Part shown: positions 6,044 through 12,247 of the stretch, in pieces
Numbering within the stretch: the first letter of the stretch is position 1
How the letters are laid out: the number at the start of each line of letters is the position of its first letter
Source: CAZMXI01 sp964570205
Lineage (GTDB): Bacteria > Planctomycetota > Phycisphaerae > Tepidisphaerales > Tepidisphaeraceae
Length of the DNA: 12,247 nt
Direction: 5' to 3'
Assembly (NCBI GenBank): GCA_964570205.1
Contig: CAZMXI010000148.1
Span: forward strand, 1 to 12,247
The notes under the pieces: model-generated
Told to the model about the DNA's origin: nothing
What the model saw: the letters and a program-made list of their open reading frames with translations, nothing else
Databases searched by the model: none
Made by a program: the position numbers and the translations under genes

Positions 6044-8980
6044 TCACAGTGTTCGATGGATCGTCTCGCGGACGTACGCCTCCAGGCGGTCGCCAACCTT
6101 GATGTCGTCATAGCCCGCCAGCTTCAGCCCGCACTCGAATCCACTCTTGACCTCGCGCACGTCATCCTTCAACCGCTTCAGGGAATCCAGCGACAGATCC
6201 TCAACGATGATCTTGCCGTCGCGGATCAGGCGGAAGCGGCTGCCTCGCTGCAGATGTCCATCCGTGACCATGCAACCCGCGATGTTGCCGACGCGGCTGA
6301 CCTTGAACACCTGCCGGATTTCCGCGTGGCCGTGCAGTTTCTCGCGGATTTCCGGCTCCAGCATGCCGGACAACGCCTTCTTCAGGTCGTCGAATATCTC
6401 GTAAATCACGCGATACTGGCGAATCTCGACGTGCCGCTGCTCCGCCAGGACCCGCGCTGCTTCGTCAGGCACGACATGGAAGCCGATGATCACCGTGCCG
6501 CTGTTCTCCTCGCGGGTCGCCGCGGCAAGCTCCACGTCGCTCTCCGTGATGCCGCCCACCGCCGCGTGAATCACCTTCACCTTCACCTCGTCGGTGTTCT
6601 GGTCGGTGACCGTCTTGGCCAGGGTCTCGACCGAGCCCTGCACGTCGCCTTTGATGATCAGGTTGATCGTCTTGACCTGGGCGGCGCGCATGGTCTCGAA
6701 GATGCTCGCGGCGGTGCTCACCCGGTTCTGCGCGGCAAGCTGCTCCTGACGCATCCGGTTCTCGCGATCCTCAGCAATGCTGCGGGCACGTTCCATGTCA
6801 GGCACGACATAGAACTTGTCGCCAATCTGGGGAAGCGAGTCCAGGCCGCTGATGATTACCGGCGTCGAAGGTCCGGCCTCTGCCACCATGCCGCCGCGAT
6901 CGTTGATCAGGCTGCGGACGCGCCCATAGGAGCTGCCCGACAGCACGATGTCGCCGGGCCGCAGCGTCCCATCCTGAACCAGCACCGTCGCAACCGAGCC
7001 AAGTCCTTCATCCACCCGGGATTCGATGACCGTGCCGACCGCCGGCGCCGTCGGATCCGCCTTCAACTCCAGCAGTTCCGATTGGTAATCCAGAATCTCG
7101 ATCAACTCCTGGATGCCCTGCCCGGTCGTGGCGCTGGTGCGAACGACTTCGGTGTCGCCGCCCCACTCCACAGGGTTCAGGCCTTGCGCAGCGAGTTGGC
7201 CTAGCACCATCTGCTCGTTGGCATCCGGGCGGTCGATCTTGTTCAACGCCACCACCAGTGGCACACCGGCTGCCTTCGCATGGTTGATCGACTCGATCGT
7301 CTGGGGCTGAACGCCTTCGGCCGCCGACACCACGAGCACCACGACATCGGTGATTGCAGCGCCGCGGGCACGCATGCTTGTGAACGCCTGGTGCCCCGGC
7401 GTGTCGATGAACGCCACACGCCGCTCGCCGATCTGAACCTTCCATGCAGCGATGTGCTGGGTGATGCCGCCCGCCTCGCCGGCTGCCACGTTCGCCTGGC
7501 GAATGCGGTCCAGAAGGCTCGTCTTGCCGTGATCGACGTGTCCGAGAATGGTCACAACCGGTGGACGTGTCACCAGATCGTCCGGTTTCGGCGTCCGCGA
7601 GGCCAGTTCCTCTTCCAATCGCTGCTCCATGGTCTGCTGCTGCTTGACCCTGAGCTCCAAGCCGTAGTCCAGGGCAAGCATTCCGGCGGTTTCCCGAGTC
7701 AGCGAGGCGTTGACGTTCGCCATGATCCCCTGGCGCATCAGTTTCAGCATCAGCTCATTGGTCTTCACGCCAAGTGCCGCCGACAGGCTTCGGATCGTGA
7801 TCGGCTCCTCCACCTCAACGCCGCCGCCCTTCTCGACCGCCGATCGGGCCTGGGTGTGCTGGCCTCGCTCGGATTTCTTGCGCAGGTCGCTGTCGAAGCC
7901 GGCGCGATAGCTGCTGGCGGCCGCCAGGCGGTCTCGCCGCTCGATCAGGTCCGCCTCGCTCCACTCGCGAAGTTTCTCCAGCGCCTCGCCCCGGCGACCG
8001 TCAGGACCGCGCCGCCGTGACGAAAGCGTCCGGCCGCTCTTGCCCGCCTTCTTCTTGGCTGCTGCATCTTCCTCGCCATCTTCGATGGTGGTGCTTCGCA
8101 CGCCGCGCCCGCCCTGGGGCTTGGCTTGAACAAACGCAGGCTGGCTGCCCGCTCCCTGCATGGGCGTGCGCCGCCGTGGAGCGGCCACCACGTCGGGCTT
8201 CTCTTCGCGGACAATACGGGGACCTTGAATTTTCGCCGGCGCTGGAACAACCAGTTGGGGCGCGGGCGTCACCGGCTTACGAGCCACCGGGGCCGGCTTC
8301 GCCGGGTGCTTCCCCGCGGCATGATGCTTGGCCACCGCATGGGGAACGACTTCCGTGACGCGTGGTGCTGCCTCTGCGGGCGGCGCTGCGATAGGCCCCG
8401 CCACCTCGGATGCGGCAGGCGTTGTTGCCGCCGGCACCTCCGATTCAGCCGGCGCAGGCTCGGTCGGCGCGGCAGCCATCGGAACCTGAGGCGCTTCCGC
8501 CTCCGCCACCGGCCCCACCGGCACTTCGACCGGGACATCCTCGGCCGGCGGCTCTGGTGCCGCAGCAACCGGGGCTGCTTCCGCAGTCGGGGCGGCTGGT
8601 TCTTCCGAAGGCACAACTGCGGCCAGTCCCGGTTCAGCATCACCGCCCGCCGAGTCGACGATTTCCTCGCCACTGGCTTCATCCGTGTGTTCGGCGCCGG
8701 CCTCTTCCTCGGTCGCAGACTTCTTGCGCCGCCGGGTCGTTGTCTTGCGCTTCGGCTCCGCGGCTTCTTCGGTGGCGGTCTCGACGGCAGTCGCCACTCC
8801 CGCCCCGCCGTCGGCGAACCACTCGCGCACCGTCTCCGCCAACCCAAGGCTCATCAGGCTCATGTGATTCGGCACCTTATCGCCCAGGCCTTCGGTCTTG
8901 CACCTGTCAAGGATCGCTTTACTGGCAATACCCAGTTCCTTGGCAAGCTGGTTGACTCTGATTCCTTTCGCCTTAGCCAA
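6044..8980 (-). CDS. infB: Translation initiation factor IF-2
   Basis: IF-2 is the GTPase that brings formylmethionyl-tRNA to the 30S subunit and promotes subunit joining. With the preferred TTG start the protein is 978 residues. It has a first IF2_N domain (about 5-57, GIRVNQLAKELGI), a long Ala/Pro/Glu-rich linker (about 60-300) with basic patches, a second IF2_N domain (about 390-445), then the GTPase. G-motifs visible are GHVDHGKT (480-487), GGITQHI (switch I), DTPGH (526-530), NKID (580-583) and TSATTGQG. The beta-barrel and C-terminal initiator-tRNA-binding domains follow, ending GDRLEAYVRETIHRTL. There is no ATG before residue 44 of the open frame, which lies inside the first domain, so a non-ATG start is required. 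TTG at 8980 has GGAG six bases upstream and gives MAKAKGIRV. TTG at 8992 overlaps that GGAG and is less likely. The gene follows nusA after 129 bases. Confidence 0.97.
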   Translation of the reverse strand: MAKAKGIRVNQLAKELGIASKAILDRCKTEGLGDKVPNHMSLMSLGLAETVREWFADGGAGVATAVETATEEAAEPKRKTTTRRRKKSATEEEAGAEHTDEASGEEIVDSAGGDAEPGLAAVVPSEEPAAPTAEAAPVAAAPEPPAEDVPVEVPVGPVAEAEAPQVPMAAAPTEPAPAESEVPAATTPAASEVAGPIAAPPAEAAPRVTEVVPHAVAKHHAAGKHPAKPAPVARKPVTPAPQLVVPAPAKIQGPRIVREEKPDVVAAPRRRTPMQGAGSQPAFVQAKPQGGRGVRSTTIEDGEEDAAAKKKAGKSGRTLSSRRRGPDGRRGEALEKLREWSEADLIERRDRLAAASSYRAGFDSDLRKKSERGQHTQARSAVEKGGGVEVEEPITIRSLSAALGVKTNELMLKLMRQGIMANVNASLTRETAGMLALDYGLELRVKQQQTMEQRLEEELASRTPKPDDLVTRPPVVTILGHVDHGKTSLLDRIRQANVAAGEAGGITQHIAAWKVQIGERRVAFIDTPGHQAFTSMRARGAAITDVVVLVVSAAEGVQPQTIESINHAKAAGVPLVVALNKIDRPDANEQMVLGQLAAQGLNPVEWGGDTEVVRTSATTGQGIQELIEILDYQSELLELKADPTAPAVGTVIESRVDEGLGSVATVLVQDGTLRPGDIVLSGSSYGRVRSLINDRGGMVAEAGPSTPVIISGLDSLPQIGDKFYVVPDMERARSIAEDRENRMRQEQLAAQNRVSTAASIFETMRAAQVKTINLIIKGDVQGSVETLAKTVTDQNTDEVKVKVIHAAVGGITESDVELAAATREENSGTVIIGFHVVPDEAARVLAEQRHVEIRQYRVIYEIFDDLKKALSGMLEPEIREKLHGHAEIRQVFKVSRVGNIAGCMVTDGHLQRGSRFRLIRDGKIIVEDLSLDSLKRLKDDVREVKSGFECGLKLAGYDDIKVGDRLEAYVRETIHRTL

Positions 8981-8990
8981 AACAATCTCC
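8978..8990 (-). promoter_or_regulatory. Shine-Dalgarno and TTG start of infB
   Basis: GGAG (8990-8987), a 6-nt spacer and TTG (8980-8978) form the best initiation signal for infB. It resolves the choice between two in-frame TTG codons, because the upstream TTG (8992-8990) overlaps the GGAG itself. A weak TTG codon on an initiation-factor gene could limit its expression, but that is inference. Confidence 0.65.
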
Positions 8991-9121
8991 AAAAAACGAT
9001 CCCGGCCCGTATCAAGCTCTCTGTAAGCTGTATCTTATACGTTCCAGTCCTATCATTGGCCCAACAGTATCCGCAATATCCGCATCACAATCCACACCTG
9101 CCGCATCGACAACCCGATCGG

Positions 9122-10696
9122 CTATTTTGCCTCTGGCTGGCCCGGCTTGGGAATCTCGGCGCGACCTTCGATTAATGCGGTCGCATCGCCTTCATCCTCA
9201 CCGGACCGCCCTGCCGACGATTTCCTTTGAATCGCCGTAATTCCCTGCACTGCCTGTTCTTCCGGAGAAAGCTCCTCGCCGTCTCCCTCGCCTCGCTCTT
9301 TGTGCACCGTTACTTCCGGTGATGCGCCGATCGCCGTCTCCATCGGCCCGGGCATACGGCCGGACTCATCCTGCCCTTCTCCCGACTCGGCGTCGGGTTC
9401 GGCCGAGGTGCCCGAAGAAACCGGGACATCCGTACTCGGCTCCAGCAGTCCCAGCGCCCGAAGCACCGCGTCGTCACGCGCATCACGCTGCGGCGCTTCA
9501 GCCGCCTTGGCGGCGGCTTCGGCCTTCTTCTGTTCCTGTTCAACCGCAACGATCTTCGCCTCTGCGCTGGATCGATCGATGATCTTCTGCGCCAGCTCCT
9601 GCTCGACACCCAGGTCCTGCACGAGCGGTTCCGCCCCGACTTCTTCGATGTCCCGCACATCGATCAGGCCCATCGCGATCACCTTGTCGACCATCTCCTG
9701 CGTTACGCCCTCAACGCTCTTGAGGGTCTGGTCGAGCCGCTGGACGCCGGCCTGGAATTCCTTGGGCGTCAGGATATCGATGTCCCAGCCCGTCAGGCGC
9801 GCCGCCAGCCGCACATTCTGGCCACGCTTGCCGATCGCCAGGCTGAGCTGATCATCGTTTACAACCACCGTTGCGCGCCCCAGCTCGAAGCACAGCGACA
9901 CCTCGGCCACCTCAGCCGGCTTCAACGCATTGCTGATCAGTATCTGCGACGACTCATTCCAGCGAACGATGTCGATCTTCTCACCGCCCAGTTCGTCCAC
10001 GATGTTCTTGATGCGGCTGCCCCGAACACCCACGCAGGCGCCCACCGCATCCACCTTGGTATCGATCGATGAAACCGCGATCTTGGTGCGGTGCCCCGGC
10101 TCGCGGGCCAAAGCCTTGAGTTCGATCGTCCGTTCACCCACCTCCGGCACCTCGCGCTCAAACAACCGGCGAATCAACTCCGGATGGCTGCGGCTGAGGA
10201 TGATCTTCACCGCGCTGGGCGTGTCGCGGACTTCCAGCACCAGCGACTGCACGCGCTCGCCGACCTGGTGCGTCTCGCCGGGAATCTGTTCGCTGCGCGG
10301 CATGATCCCCTCGACCCGGCCCAGGGCCACGATCATGGCCCCGCCCTCGAACCGCGCAACCGTGCCGGTGATAATGGTGCCGACACGATCCTTGTATTCT
10401 TCGTAAATGCTGCCCCGCTCGTCCTGCCTTATGAGCTGAATCATCACCTGCTTCGCGGTCTGAGCGGCAATGCGGCCCAGAACGTTCAGCGGGATGGGGT
10501 CGCCCTGACGGGTGGCGGAAAGATCGCCTGTCTGCCGGTCGAGTCTCACCGCGAATTCGCTGGTGTCTTCCGTATTGAACTGCTTGCGCAGCGCTGAGGC
10601 AATGGCCTGTTCTATATCCGTATATATCTGGTCCCGCTCAATGTTCTTGTCGCGGGCGATTCCATCCACAATCCTCAACAGTTCCTGATTCGGCAT
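9122..10696 (-). CDS. nusA: Transcription termination/antitermination factor NusA
   Basis: NusA binds RNA polymerase near the RNA exit channel and modulates pausing, termination and antitermination. The 524-residue protein has, in order, an N-terminal polymerase-binding domain (about 1-103, with GRIAAQTAKQVMIQLIR at 74-90), an S1 domain (about 104-172, GTIITGTVARFEGGAMIVALG), KH1 (about 200-277, GACVGVRGSRIKNIVDELGGEKIDIV) and KH2 (about 278-345, AIGKRGQNVRLAARLTGW). A helix-hairpin-helix-like stretch (about 325-375, GVTQEMVDKVIAMGLIDVRDIEEVG) comes next. The last 145 or so residues are low-complexity, Ala/Glu-rich, then strongly acidic and Gly/Ser/Pro-rich. The ATG at 10696 has GAGG four bases upstream. 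The usual preceding gene, rimP, is not present: an ABC ATPase lies 216 bases upstream on the same strand. The downstream ylxR and ylxQ genes seen in Firmicutes are also missing. Confidence 0.97.
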   Translation of the reverse strand: MPNQELLRIVDGIARDKNIERDQIYTDIEQAIASALRKQFNTEDTSEFAVRLDRQTGDLSATRQGDPIPLNVLGRIAAQTAKQVMIQLIRQDERGSIYEEYKDRVGTIITGTVARFEGGAMIVALGRVEGIMPRSEQIPGETHQVGERVQSLVLEVRDTPSAVKIILSRSHPELIRRLFEREVPEVGERTIELKALAREPGHRTKIAVSSIDTKVDAVGACVGVRGSRIKNIVDELGGEKIDIVRWNESSQILISNALKPAEVAEVSLCFELGRATVVVNDDQLSLAIGKRGQNVRLAARLTGWDIDILTPKEFQAGVQRLDQTLKSVEGVTQEMVDKVIAMGLIDVRDIEEVGAEPLVQDLGVEQELAQKIIDRSSAEAKIVAVEQEQKKAEAAAKAAEAPQRDARDDAVLRALGLLEPSTDVPVSSGTSAEPDAESGEGQDESGRMPGPMETAIGASPEVTVHKERGEGDGEELSPEEQAVQGITAIQRKSSAGRSGEDEGDATALIEGRAEIPKPGQPEAK

Positions 10697-10702
10697 AAAT
10701 CC

Positions 10703-10740
10703 TCGCTATTCGGTTGCTATTCACTTGTACGTATTCACTT
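10703..10740 (-). repeat. 14-base tandem repeat before nusA
   Basis: On the minus strand AAGTGAATACGTAC (10740-10727) is followed directly by AAGTGAATAGCAAC (10726-10713), identical in the first nine bases. A shortened third copy containing CGAATAG (10712-10706) then runs into the GAGG ribosome-binding site. The repeat lies in the nusA leader or promoter-proximal region and could be a protein-binding site, an RNA element or a chance duplication. Confidence 0.55.
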
Positions 10741-10912
10741 GTCGCTCGCCGACCTTCTGAAACGGCGGCGTTCCAGGCAGCCCATGAAAAGCAGAAGGCC
10801 ACCGTGCCGGCAGCCCACTCCTTCCGCGAACCTGTAAACACCATCAGCCTCTCATCCGACTCCTTTGCCGGATGGGCGGTGCTGGGCCTGCGAAGCTCTG
10901 CCATGCTGTTGC
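10741..10912 (-). other. Intergenic region between the ABC ATPase gene and nusA
   Basis: No convincing gene or strong promoter is visible here. A GAAGG...CCTTC pair (10824-10820 with 10798-10794) encloses GC-rich sequence and is followed by a broken T-run (CTGCTTTTC), so a weak terminator for the ABC gene is conceivable but poorly supported. The promoter of the nusA cluster presumably lies in this region, or transcription reads through from the ABC gene; the sequence does not settle which. Confidence 0.35.
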
Positions 10913-12097
10913 TTATGCAATCGCATGGGCGGGCTCACTCGTGAGGCTCAGGTTCATCCCGGTGTCTCCGGGCTGGAAAAAGTGAATCTTCTGCAGATCC
11001 ACATGCAAATCCACCCGCAGGCCAACCTGCAGGCCATTCCGGACTTCCACCCTGGCAATCGCGTGCTTGTGCAGAGGGAAGTCCAGGTACAAATCCATAT
11101 TGTTGCCGAGCGGCTCCATGACGCTAATGCTTGCGGTGATCCGCGCCCAGTCGCCGCCATCCGTGCCACGCAAGTGAAAATGCTCCGGCCGAATTCCGAG
11201 AACAACGTGCTTCTCGACATGCGGCGACAGAGCTTCCATCAGATGCGTGGGCACGGGCACCCGAAAGCCGCTTCCGGAGACTCTGACATCTCCGGCGCTC
11301 GCCATGGGATCGACCGGTTCCGCTTCTTCGAACACAAGTCGCTCGCCGACGCGCCTGATCATGCCGTCAAAGAAATTCATCGGCGGCATCCCGATAAAAC
11401 CGGCTACAAACCGATTCGCCGGCACATTATAGCTGTTCAGCGGCGTATCGACCTGCTGAATTCGGCCATCTTTCATCACCACAATGCGATCGCCCAGGGT
11501 CATCGCCTCTTCCTGATCGTGGGTGACGTAGATCGTCGTCGTCTTCAGCCGTTGATGCAAACGCTTGAGTTCCGCCCGCGTTACGACCCGCAGCCTGGCG
11601 TCCAGGTTGGACAACGGCTCGTCGAACAGAAACGCTGCCGGCTCCCGGACAATGGCCCTGCCCACCGCAACCCGCTGACGCTGCCCGCCCGAAAGCGCCT
11701 TGGGCTTTCGATCCAGCAGCGGCTCGATGTCGAGGATTCTTGCCGCTTCCATGACCCGCGCGTGAATCTCCGCCCGCGGCACCTTTCGGAGCTTTAGCCC
11801 GAACGCCATGTTCTTGTACACGGTCATGTGCGGGTAAAGCGCGTAATTCTGGAACACCATCGCGATGTTCCGGTTCTTCGGCGGCAAGTGATTCACCACC
11901 TCGCCGCCGATGCGAATGCGACCGCCGGTGATTTCCTCCAGGCCTGCAACCATGCGAAGCGTCGTGCTCTTTCCACAGCCGGACGGACCGACCAGGACCA
12001 CGAATTCCTGATCCGAGATGCTCAGATCGACGCCATCAACGGCTGTAACGCCGCCAGGGTAGATCTTCGTCACGTGCTCAAACTCAACTCGTGCCAT
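10913..12097 (-). CDS. ABC transporter ATP-binding protein, MalK/UgpC family
   Basis: This cytoplasmic ATPase subunit would power an ABC importer for sugars or sugar-like solutes (MalK/UgpC/MsmK subfamily). The 394-residue length is typical. Visible motifs are Walker A GPSGCGKST (37-45), Q-loop Q83 in FQNYALYPHMTV, signature LSGGQ (135-139), Walker B FLFDE (156-160), D-loop SNLD (163-166) and switch histidine H193 in VTHDQEEAMTLGDR. From about 235 on is the C-terminal regulatory TOBE/OB region (NSYNVPANRFVAGFIGMPPMNFF, later GIRPEHFHL), diagnostic of this subfamily. No permease or solute-binding protein is present in the window, so substrate cannot be named; such ATPases often serve several transporters. 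It has its own likely promoter (12140-12167). The ATG at 12097 starts the canonical MARVEFEHVTKIYPGG; only a weak GAG about ten bases upstream could aid ribosome binding. Confidence 0.94.
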   Translation of the reverse strand: MARVEFEHVTKIYPGGVTAVDGVDLSISDQEFVVLVGPSGCGKSTTLRMVAGLEEITGGRIRIGGEVVNHLPPKNRNIAMVFQNYALYPHMTVYKNMAFGLKLRKVPRAEIHARVMEAARILDIEPLLDRKPKALSGGQRQRVAVGRAIVREPAAFLFDEPLSNLDARLRVVTRAELKRLHQRLKTTTIYVTHDQEEAMTLGDRIVVMKDGRIQQVDTPLNSYNVPANRFVAGFIGMPPMNFFDGMIRRVGERLVFEEAEPVDPMASAGDVRVSGSGFRVPVPTHLMEALSPHVEKHVVLGIRPEHFHLRGTDGGDWARITASISVMEPLGNNMDLYLDFPLHKHAIARVEVRNGLQVGLRVDLHVDLQKIHFFQPGDTGMNLSLTSEPAHAIA

Positions 12098-12139
12098 GCA
12101 TCGATCTCAATCCCGCGCACACGAGTGGCGGGGTCGCCC

Positions 12140-12167
12140 AATATACCAGCGCAGCAAACCCCGTCAA
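12140..12167 (-). promoter_or_regulatory. Sigma70-type promoter of the ABC ATPase gene
   Basis: On the minus strand TTGACG (12167-12162), a 16-base spacer and TATATT (12145-12140) match the -35 and -10 consensus at five of six positions each. Transcription would start near 12133 and give a leader of about 36 nt before the ATG at 12097. It is the best promoter-like sequence in the window. Confidence 0.65.
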
Positions 12168-12199
12168 TTTACCGGCTTGCACGAAATCCGTTAGGGCGT

Positions 12200-12215
12200 G
12201 CCCAAATTTCCGGGC
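12200..12215. promoter_or_regulatory. Imperfect palindrome upstream of the ABC promoter
   Basis: GCCCAAATTTCCGGGC contains inverted GCCC/GGGC arms around an AT-rich centre, about 33 bases upstream of the -35 box. Its place and symmetry would suit a dimeric regulator such as a sugar-responsive repressor or activator. The arms are short and GC-rich, so chance is a real alternative. Confidence 0.3.
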
Positions 12216-12247
12216 ATGGGCATAATATGGGGAGACAGGGGGTTACG

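Noticed and set aside
8993..9121. Possible internal promoter between nusA and infB (TTGGGC ... TATAAG)
   Set aside because: The spacing is 19 bases and the -35 match is poor, so it is no better than chance in a 129-base gap.
6056..9175. Long plus-strand open frames opposite infB (382 and 349 codons)
   Set aside because: They are antisense to well-conserved IF-2 domains, match no family I recognise, and long antisense frames are expected in high-GC coding DNA.
10638..10904. An 88-codon minus-strand open frame between the ABC gene and nusA (possible missing rimP or small gene)
   Set aside because: It overlaps the nusA start in another frame, shows no RimP or other family features and has no ribosome-binding site.
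10865..11797. A 310-codon plus-strand open frame opposite the ABC ATPase gene
   Set aside because: It mirrors the codon pattern of the real gene, and the minus-strand product has every ABC ATPase motif.

Overview
The window is a tightly packed, high-GC bacterial segment in which every convincing gene lies on the minus strand, so it is read from right to left. Its core is a translation and transcription-factor cluster, nusA - infB - DUF503 (ylxP family) - rbfA. This matches the conserved nusA operon of bacteria such as Bacillus, but rimP, ylxR and ylxQ are missing from their usual places and truB does not follow rbfA. The cluster continues without a strand change into a divergent helix-hairpin-helix (HhH-GPD fold) protein, long-form hisG, a large TPR lipoprotein and a yebC-family gene. 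A separate MalK/UgpC-type ABC ATPase with its own good sigma70-like promoter lies upstream of nusA. High GC, weak or absent Shine-Dalgarno sequences at several genes, TTG/GTG starts, a lipoprotein signal and the gene mix would fit a planctomycete-type bacterium (perhaps Phycisphaerae). That placement is inference from general character, not from a diagnostic marker.

Layout from right to left: promoter and palindrome (12140-12215); ABC ATPase (12097-10913); a 216-base gap with a short tandem repeat just before nusA; nusA (10696-9122); a 129-base gap; infB (8980-6044, TTG start); DUF503 (5970-5689); a 198-base non-coding gap; rbfA (5490-5056); HhH-GPD-like protein (5000-4374); hisG (4357-3455, GTG start); TPR lipoprotein (3455-789, overlapping hisG by one base as TGATG); yebC (780-43). 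The last 42 bases hold no visible terminator.

The most unusual element is in the gap before rbfA. The minus strand there folds into an 89-nt cloverleaf: a perfect 7-bp acceptor stem, a D-arm with GG in the loop, a 5-6-bp anticodon stem with a 7-nt loop whose anticodon would be UAU, a long variable arm, and a perfect 5-bp T-stem with the consensus loop TTCAACT. The discriminator base lies only 16 nt before the rbfA ATG. The first six bases of the cloverleaf are also the end of a strong 13-bp upstream hairpin, so two mutually exclusive folds are possible. It may be a non-standard tRNA, or a tRNA-like processing or regulatory element in a translation-factor operon.

Functionally, NusA (transcription elongation/antitermination), IF2 (initiator tRNA delivery), RbfA (30S maturation) and the YebC family (relief of ribosome stalling in characterised members) form a gene-expression unit. 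HisG (first step of histidine synthesis) and an outer-surface or periplasmic TPR lipoprotein share the transcript by position.
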